Shown here: one piece after another, positions 1-5,632 of the stretch
Layout: each line of letters opens with the position of its first letter
Numbering within the stretch: the stretch's first letter is position 1
Assembly: GCA_045617585.1 (NCBI GenBank)
Contig: JAZLIW010000195.1
Span: 1 to 11,129 of the forward strand
Reading direction: 5' to 3'
Source: CAKRZE01 sp045617585
GTDB lineage: Bacteria > Bacillota > Clostridia > Oscillospirales > CAG-272
DNA length: 11,129 nucleotides
Translations under genes and position numbers: made by a program
The notes under the pieces: generated by a model
Database searches by the model: none
What the model saw: the letters and a program-made list of their open reading frames with translations, nothing else
What the model was told of the DNA's origin: nothing

Positions 1-201
1 AACCCGCTGATCAAGTCCACCACCGCCGGTCTTGAGGTCAACCGCCACGGCGGCATCGTCGTCGAGGAAGCGACCGGAAAGACCTCCCGCGATCGCGTTT
101 ACGCCGGAGGCGACGCCGTGACCGGCGCCGCGACCGTCATCCTCGCGATGGGCGCCGGAAAAACCGCCGCCAAAGCGATCGACGAGGCGCTGAGCAAATA
201 A
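1..201 (+). CDS. gltA: Glutamate synthase (NADPH), GltA type, C-terminal end (5' truncated by window)
   Basis: Only the last 66 codons are present, ending with TAA at 199-201. The translation contains VYAGGDAVTGAATVILAMGAGK, the classic FAD-binding GGD signature and C-terminal helix of the NADPH-dependent glutamate synthase small-subunit family, followed by TAAKAIDEALSK. Family members oxidise NADPH and pass electrons through FAD and Fe-S centres to make glutamate from glutamine and 2-oxoglutarate in the cytoplasm. In Clostridia the stand-alone (homotetrameric) form is usually named gltA; a GltD-type subunit or related flavin oxidoreductase cannot be excluded because the N-terminal Fe-S region lies outside the window. 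The stop codon is 6 bp from the left inverted repeat of the element at 206-540, whose first hairpin probably terminates this transcript. Confidence 0.88.
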   Translation, partial: NPLIKSTTAGLEVNRHGGIVVEEATGKTSRDRVYAGGDAVTGAATVILAMGAGKTAAKAIDEALSK

Positions 202-327
202 GACGCGGGGGACGCGACGTCCTTTCTCTTAGAGAAAGGACCAAAGAGGCACCCGCAGAACCGTTTTCTTTGTCTCTTCGACCAAAGCGATCAAAAATCG
301 CAAGGTGCGTTTTTCACGCCGCAAATC

Positions 328-360
328 ACCCGGAAGGGATTGACCCCCTTCCGGGTTATT
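328..360 (+). terminator. Rho-independent terminator for the glutamate synthase gene
   Basis: An 11-bp perfect stem (ACCCGGAAGGG at 328-338 with its complement at 346-356) closes a 7-base loop and is followed by a T/A-rich run, TTATTATATTTT, from 356 to about 366. It lies about 127 bp after the glutamate synthase stop and is inside the inverted-repeat element. The U-tract is interrupted, so termination may be incomplete. Confidence 0.6.
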
Positions 361-383
361 ATATTTTCGGGTACAAGCGCCTT

Positions 384-417
384 GAGAAAAAAAGCCGGAA
401 GGGGCGGACCCTTCCGG
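384..417 (-). terminator. Rho-independent terminator for the amidohydrolase gene
   Basis: On the minus strand a 9-bp perfect stem (CCGGAAGGG at 395-403 paired with 409-417, 5-base loop) is followed by CTTTTTTTCTC (minus-strand reading of 384-394), a good U-tract. It is about 100 bp after the amidohydrolase stop codon. It uses the same stem sequence as the plus-strand terminator at 328-356, so the element carries one terminator per direction. Confidence 0.65.
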
Positions 418-513
418 ACGGTGGATATGGGGTATCGGCGGTATGCCGGGATAACTGCGCTTTGCACGGAGAGGCAAGGAAAACGGTTCGGCGGCTGCCT
501 CTTTGGTACTTTC

Positions 514-1680
514 TCATAGAGAAAGTACGTCGCGTCCCCGTACCCTCAGTACGCCGTCAACGAAGACGGCTTTGACCTCGTGATTGCTGTAAAGGGGATC
601 GCCGGAGACGATGACGACGTCGGCGTCCTTGCCGACCTCGAGGGAGCCGACGCGGTCGGCGATGCCGAGGTGTTCGGCGGGGCGGATCGTAATGGCACGG
701 AGGGCGTCGAAGGGATCCATGCCCGCTTTGACGGCGAGGCCGGCGCAGAGGGAGAGATACTGCTCGGGAATGACGGGCGAGTCGGTAATGATACTGACGG
801 GCACGCCGGCGCGGGCGAGGATGCCGGGCGTGGCGAAGGTCTTGTTCGTCAGCTCGATCTTTGTGGCGTGGGTGAGACTGGGGCCGACGGCGGCGGGGAA
901 GCCGGAGCGGGCGACCTCGTCGGGGATCAGGTGCCCCTCGGTGCAGTGCTCGAGGGTCATGCGCAGACCGAACTCACGCGCGATACGGATCGCGGTGCAG
1001 ATATCGTCGGCGCGGTGCGCGTGCGCCTTGAGGGGGATCTGACGTTCGAGGACGGGGATCAGCGCCTCCATTTTCATATCGTATTTGGGCTGCTTCGTGA
1101 CGTCGTCACCGGCGGCGAGCTTGCGGGCGCGGTAGTCCTTCGCCGCGAAGAGCATTTCGCGCAGCTTGGCGGCGGTGGTCATACGGGCGGAATCGCCTTT
1201 GGACTGGTAGCAGCGCTTCGGGTTCTCGCCGAAGGCGCACTTCATTGCGACGGGATCGCGGACGATCATATCGTCGACGCATTTGCCGCAGGTCTTGACG
1301 GCGATGAAGGTCCCGCCGAGCACGTTCGCGCTCCCGGGGCCGGTCCCGACCGTGGTGACGCCCGCGGCGAGCGCCGCCGGGATCGCGCCCTCAAAGGGAT
1401 TGAAGCTGTCGATCGCCCGGAGCTGGCAGGCGACGATATCCCCCATTTCGTTGTAATCCTGCCCCTCGTAGCCCATCCCGTAGTTGTCGAGTCCGAGATG
1501 ACAGTGCGCGTCCACGAAGCCCGGATAGACCGAGAGACCGGAAGCGTCGAAGATCTCCTCTCCCGGGGCGGGGACGAGATCGTACCCGATCTCCGCGATC
1601 TTGCCGCCGGAAAGACGGAGATCGGCACGGCGGGGCTCTTTTGAAACACAGTCGAACACAAGACCGTTCTTGATCAGCAT
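514..1680 (-). CDS. Imidazolonepropionase-like amidohydrolase family protein
   Basis: This is a 388-aa metal-dependent hydrolase of the amidohydrolase superfamily (COG1228-type, related to imidazolonepropionase). Visible signatures are an N-terminal beta-strand (MLIKNGLVFD), the HxH metal motif in GFVDAHCHLG (His59, His61), candidate ligands in KAHAHRADD (His220, His222) and LEHCTEGH (His245), and the catalytic-type Asp in IITDSPV (Asp300). The C-terminal GxLEVGKDADVVIVSGDPL motif is typical of the family. The substrate cannot be deduced; probably a cyclic amide or N-acyl compound in the cytoplasm. The ATG at 1680 is chosen because AAAGGAG sits 8 nt before it; an upstream in-frame ATG at 1779 lies in the promoter. 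The last eight residues (RGRDVLSL) and the TGA come from the right arm of the repeat element, so the natural end was probably altered. No histidine-utilisation genes flank it. Confidence 0.88.
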   Translation of the reverse strand: MLIKNGLVFDCVSKEPRRADLRLSGGKIAEIGYDLVPAPGEEIFDASGLSVYPGFVDAHCHLGLDNYGMGYEGQDYNEMGDIVACQLRAIDSFNPFEGAIPAALAAGVTTVGTGPGSANVLGGTFIAVKTCGKCVDDMIVRDPVAMKCAFGENPKRCYQSKGDSARMTTAAKLREMLFAAKDYRARKLAAGDDVTKQPKYDMKMEALIPVLERQIPLKAHAHRADDICTAIRIAREFGLRMTLEHCTEGHLIPDEVARSGFPAAVGPSLTHATKIELTNKTFATPGILARAGVPVSIITDSPVIPEQYLSLCAGLAVKAGMDPFDALRAITIRPAEHLGIADRVGSLEVGKDADVVIVSGDPLYSNHEVKAVFVDGVLRVRGRDVLSL

Positions 1681-1750
1681 GGCAGAAGCTCCTTTCGGAA
1701 ATAGAATTTTGATAAGCGCGGCATCCTGCCGCTTCGCCGTAATCCACCTT

Positions 1751-1779
1751 ATTATACACGAAACGGGCGCTTTCGTCAA
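1751..1779 (-). promoter_or_regulatory. Sigma-A promoter of the amidohydrolase gene
   Basis: On the minus strand TTGACG (1774-1779) and TATAAT (1751-1756) are separated by exactly 17 bp, close to the sigma-A consensus. Transcription would start near 1744, giving a leader of about 65 nt before the ATG at 1680. Confidence 0.8.
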
Positions 1780-1869
1780 CAGAAAAAATGCGTCGCCCTT
1801 CGGGGAAGGAACGGTTCCCGCATCCTTCCTCCCTCACCGGAAAAATACGGATAATTATGAAGCGTTATA

Positions 1870-1884
1870 TATGAATTATTCATA
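1870..1884. promoter_or_regulatory. 15-bp palindrome, candidate operator
   Basis: TATGAAT-T-ATTCATA is a perfect inverted repeat with a single central base. It ends 9 bp before the -35 box (1893-1898) of the surface-protein promoter and lies between two divergent promoters. That position suits a regulator site, but no cognate regulator can be named and the region is AT-rich. Confidence 0.35.
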
Positions 1885-1892
1885 AAATGTTC

Positions 1893-1920
1893 TTGCATTT
1901 ATGACGTTAAAAAATATAAT
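1893..1920 (+). promoter_or_regulatory. Sigma-A promoter of the surface-protein gene
   Basis: TTGCAT (1893-1898) and a perfect TATAAT (1915-1920) are 16 bp apart. Predicted start of transcription is near 1927, leaving a leader of about 130 nt before the ATG at 2056. Confidence 0.65.
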
Positions 1921-1942
1921 ATATAAATAGGAATAGATACGT

Positions 1943-2036
1943 CTTCCCGCCGCGGATCGGCACGCGGGCAGGGAAGGCGGAATGCTCCGAGACCCGTTCG
2001 GAAGGAGTTCCGAAAAAAAAACGGGCGAATGGCCCG
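1943..2036 (+). promoter_or_regulatory. Structured 5' leader of the surface-protein mRNA
   Basis: Three hairpins can be drawn. CTTCCC at 1943-1948 pairs with 1971-1976, with an inner CCGCG/CGCGG stem. TTCGGAA at 1997-2003 pairs with 2008-2014 and is followed by nine A. CGGGC at 2022-2026 pairs with 2032-2036, just before the ribosome site at 2043. CGTTCGG (1995-2001) could instead pair with CCGAACG (2034-2040), which would disrupt the last two stems. This is compatible with a regulatory leader, but no known riboswitch class is recognised and short GC stems arise by chance. Confidence 0.3.
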
Positions 2037-2055
2037 AACGAAAAGGAGAAAGAAT

Positions 2056-4536
2056 ATGACAATGACGAAAAAAGCATTGGGCGTCTTTCTGACGCTGTTC
2101 ATGATCGTCCAATGCTTTGCGCTTGCCGTCTCCGCGGAGGATTTTGACGAATCCTTCGCAAAACTCAGCAGCTTGATCGAGGATTTTGAGGCGCTGGAGC
2201 CGAAGGAATACGGCTACTTCGGCTACGAGCAAATTCGTGATTATTCGTGTGCGGATGCGAAAGCATTATTGGAAAGAGCCCAGGAACCGGATACGGACGT
2301 GACCGCGGATGATCTGGATTTTGCCGCTCGCAGTTTCGAGTCGGATATGGGAGACTATCTCGAAAAACTCGACTTTACCGGAAGGGACGACGCCCTTGCC
2401 AGATTCGCAGAATATGAATACAAGAGGTCCCAGTATCCGTATGAAGTATGGGAAGAAGCCGGCGTGGATTACGCTCTTGCTGATCTTACGGGACCGATCG
2501 AGTACGGAAACGGTTTCGCCGACCAGAGCGAACTCGACAGCAAGGTCGCGGCGATGATTGACGCCTTTGACAAACTGGACGAGTACGTTCCGGTCAATCG
2601 GGACGAGCTCGAAAACGTTTTGTTCGAAGCGGAAAACTTCTATAATGAGAGCGACTACACGTCTGACAGCTGGGCTGCTTTTATCGACGCCCTGAACACC
2701 GCTCGGAGCGTTTTCGAAGACGATTCTGCGGGACAGGACGAGATCGATATTGCGTGTTCTGACCTGATAGACGCGAAAGACGGGCTGAAGAGAATTGCCG
2801 ATTACAGCCTGCTGGACGCGCTGATCGAAGAGATCGGGGATCCGTGGGATGAAGTATACGAAAAGTATACCACCGATTCCATCAGCGATCTGGACGAAGC
2901 TCTGTGCGATGCGACCGACGTGGAGCGTGATCTGTCGGAAGACGCTCAGGATCTGATCGACTCTGCGTACGACAAGCTGCTGGCGGCGTACAACGCTCTG
3001 GATCTGCATGCCGATATGACGGAGCTGATCGAGATCGTCAGCGAAGCGGAAAATGCGCCTTACGATCAGTACACCTATGACGTATGGGAAACGCTCGGCG
3101 ATCTGGTGTGGGTCGTGAATACTTACTACATCAGTTATCCGGGCGACTACAGCGCGAGCGAACAGGATCTGGTCGACGAGATGGTCGACCAGCTCCGTGC
3201 GGCGCTGGATAACAAGGCGGATCTGACCGCGGCTATTGAGGCACGGAACGCGTTCGGAGATCTGTGGTATAAAGATTACACCGAAGAAAGCTGGGACATC
3301 GCCGTCGACGCGAACGGCAGACTTTACGCGATCCTGCGCAATACCTATGAATATTTCCAGGAAGACATCGACGAAGCAACGGCTGCTCTGGTGGCGGCGA
3401 TCGCCAATCTGAAGCACCCCATCGATACCGGCGCGCTTGAGGCGGTCATCTCCGAATTCGCGGCTCTGGACGAGAGTAACTATACCGCCGACAGCTGGGC
3501 TGCCGCGCAGGTCGCCTATATCGCCGCGCAGACTGCGCTGACCGATGCTGCGGATCAGTCCGAGATCGACGCTGCGGCAGCTGCTTTGGAAACCGCGATC
3601 GACAATCTGACCCTTTTCACGCCCTTCTTCCGCTTTATCAGCAAGAGCCTCGCGCTCGACAGCACGCTTGCGTTCCGGTTCCGCGGGGAGCTCCTCGGCG
3701 CCGAGCACGACGAGGACGCTTATATGGAATTCATCATCGGCGACAATATCCGCACCGAGACGATGAAGCTCTCCGATGCGATCGTTGACGGCGGTACCGT
3801 GATCTTCACCTGCCACCTCAACGTTCTTGAAGTGAACGAAAAGATCACGCTGGTCTTCCACGACGGCGGCAAGACCATGACCCGCGCGAACCCGATCACT
3901 GTTGACGAGTATCTGGAGCAGGTCAAGGCGCTCCGCACCGCCGGGACCGGCAACGCGGAAGAGGACGCACTGATCCTCGACCTGATCGAAGCGATCTACA
4001 ACTACACCTACTACGCACAGGCAGCGCTCGACGCTTCTCACAGCGAATACACGGTCGGTGAGGGCGGCGATTATCAGACCGCGAAGCAGAGCGACAACTC
4101 CGTTACGCTCCTCGATACCGACGCGGTCGAGGCCTTCAAACTGGAAAAGACGGTCGAAGACGGCTACACGCTGGTGAACGGCACCTCCTGCACGCTGGTC
4201 CTCGACGCCGAGACCTCGATCGTGCTTTACCTTGAGGTCGAAGACGGTCACGTTCCTTCCGTGAAGGTCAACGGCAAGGCGGTCGAAGCCACCCTGCTGA
4301 CCGACGGCAGATATCAGGTCGTGATCTCCGGCATCATGGCGCATCAGCTGACGAGAACCTTCAAGGTCAATATCGACGACGGCAAGATCGTGATCAACAA
4401 TCTCTCCGCGCTTACCTACGCTTACCTCGTTTACAACGGCGGCGTGTCCGCTGAAACCGAGACCGCGTTCCAGTACGCAGTTTCCGCCATGTACGAATAC
4501 TGCCTTGCCACGCAGGCGGCTCGGGATGCACAGTAA
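2056..4536 (+). CDS. Secreted FIVAR-repeat surface protein
   Basis: 826 aa. ATG 2056 is chosen because AAGGAG (2043-2048) is 7 nt upstream and the protein then opens with a signal peptide: MTMTKK, a hydrophobic core, and an AVSA/EDF cleavage site near residue 28. Residues about 32-515 form roughly seven diverged 65-70-aa helical repeats of FIVAR type, each with a YT..SW block and an acidic helix ending in L..AI..L; the clearest is at about 458-520 (NYTADSWAAAQVAY). From about 521 to the end is a separate beta-rich then helical domain (SKSLALDSTLAFRFRG ... SALTYAYLVYNGG), seen by recollection in other clostridial exported proteins and of unknown function. No LPxTG motif or C-terminal membrane anchor is visible, so it is probably secreted or held non-covalently. 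FIVAR modules occur in cell-surface adhesins and carbohydrate-active enzymes; no catalytic domain is recognised here. It is followed after 38 bp by a small peptide gene. Confidence 0.85.
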   Translation: MTMTKKALGVFLTLFMIVQCFALAVSAEDFDESFAKLSSLIEDFEALEPKEYGYFGYEQIRDYSCADAKALLERAQEPDTDVTADDLDFAARSFESDMGDYLEKLDFTGRDDALARFAEYEYKRSQYPYEVWEEAGVDYALADLTGPIEYGNGFADQSELDSKVAAMIDAFDKLDEYVPVNRDELENVLFEAENFYNESDYTSDSWAAFIDALNTARSVFEDDSAGQDEIDIACSDLIDAKDGLKRIADYSLLDALIEEIGDPWDEVYEKYTTDSISDLDEALCDATDVERDLSEDAQDLIDSAYDKLLAAYNALDLHADMTELIEIVSEAENAPYDQYTYDVWETLGDLVWVVNTYYISYPGDYSASEQDLVDEMVDQLRAALDNKADLTAAIEARNAFGDLWYKDYTEESWDIAVDANGRLYAILRNTYEYFQEDIDEATAALVAAIANLKHPIDTGALEAVISEFAALDESNYTADSWAAAQVAYIAAQTALTDAADQSEIDAAAAALETAIDNLTLFTPFFRFISKSLALDSTLAFRFRGELLGAEHDEDAYMEFIIGDNIRTETMKLSDAIVDGGTVIFTCHLNVLEVNEKITLVFHDGGKTMTRANPITVDEYLEQVKALRTAGTGNAEEDALILDLIEAIYNYTYYAQAALDASHSEYTVGEGGDYQTAKQSDNSVTLLDTDAVEAFKLEKTVEDGYTLVNGTSCTLVLDAETSIVLYLEVEDGHVPSVKVNGKAVEATLLTDGRYQVVISGIMAHQLTRTFKVNIDDGKIVINNLSALTYAYLVYNGGVSAETETAFQYAVSAMYEYCLATQAARDAQ

Positions 4537-4574
4537 TTGGCAATCATAACCGAACGGAAAAAGGAGTGATACCG

Positions 4575-4688
4575 ATGGAAAAAGAAAAGCTTGTTTACGA
4601 GGAACCCACCGTCGAAATCGTCCGCTTTGAGGCGGAGGACATCGTTACGGAAAGCGATCCCTACAGCCTTGACGAGACGCCCGACTGA
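4575..4688 (+). CDS. 37-aa acidic peptide of the EPxxExxxFxxEDI type
   Basis: The small ORF begins MEKEKLVYEEPTVEIVRFEA, continues EDIVTESDPYSLDETPD and stops at TGA 4686-4688. AAGGAG at 4561-4566 is 8 nt before the ATG, an excellent ribosome site. The pattern (charged start, Y-EEP-x-VEIVRFEAEDIV-T-S, then a short variable acidic tail) recalls a large set of tiny peptides in gut Clostridia whose role is unknown; some resemble leaders of ribosomally made peptides. There is no cysteine, no Gly-Gly site and no modifying enzyme nearby, so a RiPP role is not supported here. It lies 38 bp after the FIVAR protein and before a strong terminator, so the two are probably co-transcribed. Confidence 0.72.
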   Translation: MEKEKLVYEEPTVEIVRFEAEDIVTESDPYSLDETPD

Positions 4689-4721
4689 CTATAGGTCGTC
4701 CGACTGACCCCACGACAAACG

Positions 4722-4763
4722 AAAAAAGACCGACCGCGGTGATCTGCGGTCGGCTTTTTCGTT
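4722..4763. terminator. Bidirectional Rho-independent terminator
   Basis: An 8-bp perfect GC-rich stem, CCGACCGC at 4730-4737 with 4746-4753, is flanked by AAAAAAG on the left and CTTTTTCGTTT on the right. It therefore ends the surface-protein/peptide transcript on the plus strand and the small membrane-protein transcript on the minus strand. The complementary flanks extend the inverted repeat to about 18 bp per side with one mismatch. Confidence 0.85.
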
Positions 4764-4785
4764 TGCGCGGGAGAAGGCGTGCGGG

Positions 4786-5322
4786 TCAGTCGGAATCGTG
4801 CCACAGCCCGTGGATAAACAGAACGCCCAAAAACAGCAAGATGCCCAGCAGAGCGAGCACCATCCGGATCAGGAGGAACAGGAAAAGGACGACGTGCGGC
4901 GTGACGATCGGCAGAAAGATCCACCACGGCGTTCTTCCCGACCTCCACGCGGACTGCGTACACTCGATCGCAAGCACGATAGAGGCAGTCAGAACACCGA
5001 TCAGGAGAACCAGAAGATATCCGCGGTTTTCGTTCGGGTTTCTGCCGTCGACCGTGTATCCCGGGCTTTCCTCAAAGTACGCGAGGCTGATCACCGTTTG
5101 AAAGTCCGGATCGGAGATCTGGTGCAGCAAGAACAGCACCCCCTCCGAGATCGCAAGGAACAAGACAAGCAGGGCACAGAATCCTGCCACGGTGCGCTTT
5201 CCGCGGGTCGTTTTTGCGGTGTTCTGCAGTTCCATCATTTTTCTTCGGCGCCGCCGTACGGCGTCGTCCTCCTTCTTCTTTTTTGATTTATCGGCTTCTT
5301 TCACCTGCATCAGCCCGGTCAT
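4786..5322 (-). CDS. Small multi-pass membrane protein of unknown function
   Basis: 178 aa from ATG 5322. The first 45 residues are extremely charged (DKSKKKKEDD, VRRRRRK). Hydrophobic segments follow at about 44-67, 102-120, 132-152 and 153-171, giving three or four membrane helices with a loop containing ESPGYTVDGRNPNENRG between the first two. No family is recognised. The start is uncertain: ATG codons at 5328, 5322, 5310 and 5238 are in frame and none has a normally spaced ribosome site. The promoter predicts transcription from about 5323, favouring 5322 or 5310; AAGGAGG at 5268-5274 lies 29 nt before the ATG at 5238, too far unless the intervening palindrome folds. It stands alone, ends at the shared terminator, and is divergent from the AraC-type gene. 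Confidence 0.65.
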   Translation of the reverse strand: MTGLMQVKEADKSKKKKEDDAVRRRRRKMMELQNTAKTTRGKRTVAGFCALLVLFLAISEGVLFLLHQISDPDFQTVISLAYFEESPGYTVDGRNPNENRGYLLVLLIGVLTASIVLAIECTQSAWRSGRTPWWIFLPIVTPHVVLFLFLLIRMVLALLGILLFLGVLFIHGLWHDSD

Positions 5323-5329
5323 TGACATA

Positions 5330-5358
5330 ATTATATAAATAAAGAACGAGGTTGTCAA
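5330..5358 (-). promoter_or_regulatory. Consensus sigma-A promoter of the membrane-protein gene
   Basis: On the minus strand a perfect TTGACA (5353-5358) and a perfect TATAAT (5330-5335) are 17 bp apart. The predicted start of transcription is about 5323, almost exactly on the ATG at 5322, so the mRNA would be leaderless or nearly so. The rest of the divergent region up to about 5478 shows nothing else I can interpret. Confidence 0.85.
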
Positions 5359-5478
5359 GATGAGGGGTGTTTTTCCCGCGTCGGAATGCAAAAGGGAGGA
5401 ACCCGCCGTTTGAGACCGAAAAAACTGTATCTATGGTTGGACGCTGTAAAAAATGCTGTTTTTCCTGCGTTCCACGTC

Positions 5479-5507
5479 TTTTCAAATCGGATTTTTTATG
5501 ATATGAT
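5479..5507 (+). promoter_or_regulatory. Probable promoter of the AraC-type gene
   Basis: TTTTCA (5479-5484) and TATGAT (5502-5507) are 17 bp apart; the -35 box matches the consensus at 4 of 6 positions and the -10 at 5 of 6. Transcription would start near 5514, in front of both the upstream ORF (5531) and the main gene (5589). Confidence 0.5.
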
Positions 5508-5530
5508 AAAGAAAAAGAACGCGATCGGTG

Positions 5531-5632
5531 ATGAAAGGGCGCTCTGCGAAGCGTAACGTGAAGCGTAACGCAAAGCGAATCGGTTTGTATGAATTACGAG
5601 TATTCTTTGATCCACGTTTCCGAACGGTTTGA
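5531..5632 (+). CDS. Putative basic upstream ORF (33 aa) overlapping the AraC-type gene
   Basis: ATG 5531 opens a 33-codon frame, MKGRSAKRNVKRNAKRIGLY and onwards, ending at TGA 5630-5632. It overlaps the first 44 bp of the AraC-type gene in another frame. The peptide has more than ten Lys/Arg residues and contains a KRN-x tetrapeptide repeat encoded by the 12-bp tandem repeat. There is only a weak purine-rich stretch upstream and no good ribosome site, so translation is unproven. If translated it could control the start at 5589, which itself lacks a ribosome site. Confidence 0.3.
   Translation: MKGRSAKRNVKRNAKRIGLYELRVFFDPRFRTV
5548..5583. repeat. 12-bp tandem direct repeat just before the AraC-type start codon
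   Basis: GAAGCGTAACGT (5548-5559) is followed directly by GAAGCGTAACGC (5560-5571), identical at 11 of 12 bases, and by a degenerate third copy AAAGCGAATCGG (5572-5583). The repeat ends 5 bp before ATG 5589. It could be a binding site for the AraC-type protein or a coding repeat of the upstream ORF. Confidence 0.6.

Larger units (their letters stand above)
206..540. repeat. Non-coding element with 69-bp terminal inverted repeats (MITE-like or intergenic palindromic repeat)
   Basis: Bases 208-276 and the reverse complement of 471-539 align over 69 bp with 8 mismatches and no gaps; one extra G separates the outermost bases. Each arm contains its own small palindrome (221-239 and 509-527). At the base of that palindrome one arm has C-G and the other A-T, a compensated change suggesting that structure is selected. 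The interior (277-470) holds two hairpins sharing the stem CCGGAAGGG (see terminators). It encodes no convincing protein. It fills the whole space between two convergent genes and runs into the end of the second one. No clear target-site duplication was found, so whether it is a transposon-derived MITE or another kind of dispersed palindromic repeat is undecided. Confidence 0.75.

Noticed and set aside
270..575. Short frames crossing the inverted-repeat element on both strands (also 229-477 on the minus strand)
   Set aside because: They run through hairpins and terminators, have no ribosome site, and look like translated palindromes.
580..1644. Long open plus-strand frame opposite the amidohydrolase gene
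   Set aside because: It is antisense to a gene with clear motifs, promoter and ribosome site. Its translation is Gly/Asp/Val-rich low-complexity sequence typical of the mirror of GC-rich codons.
2013..2036. Minus-strand terminator (CGGGC hairpin followed by nine T)
   Set aside because: The stem is only 5 bp and no minus-strand gene lies upstream of it. It is better treated as part of the surface-protein leader.
2266..4344. Long open minus-strand frame opposite the FIVAR protein
   Set aside because: There is no ribosome site or family signature. The composition mirrors the sense gene, whose signal peptide and repeats are convincing.
4575..4688. RiPP precursor peptide with a modification system
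   Set aside because: The peptide lacks Cys, a Gly-Gly site and a distinct core, and no radical SAM, cyclase, transporter or protease gene is adjacent.
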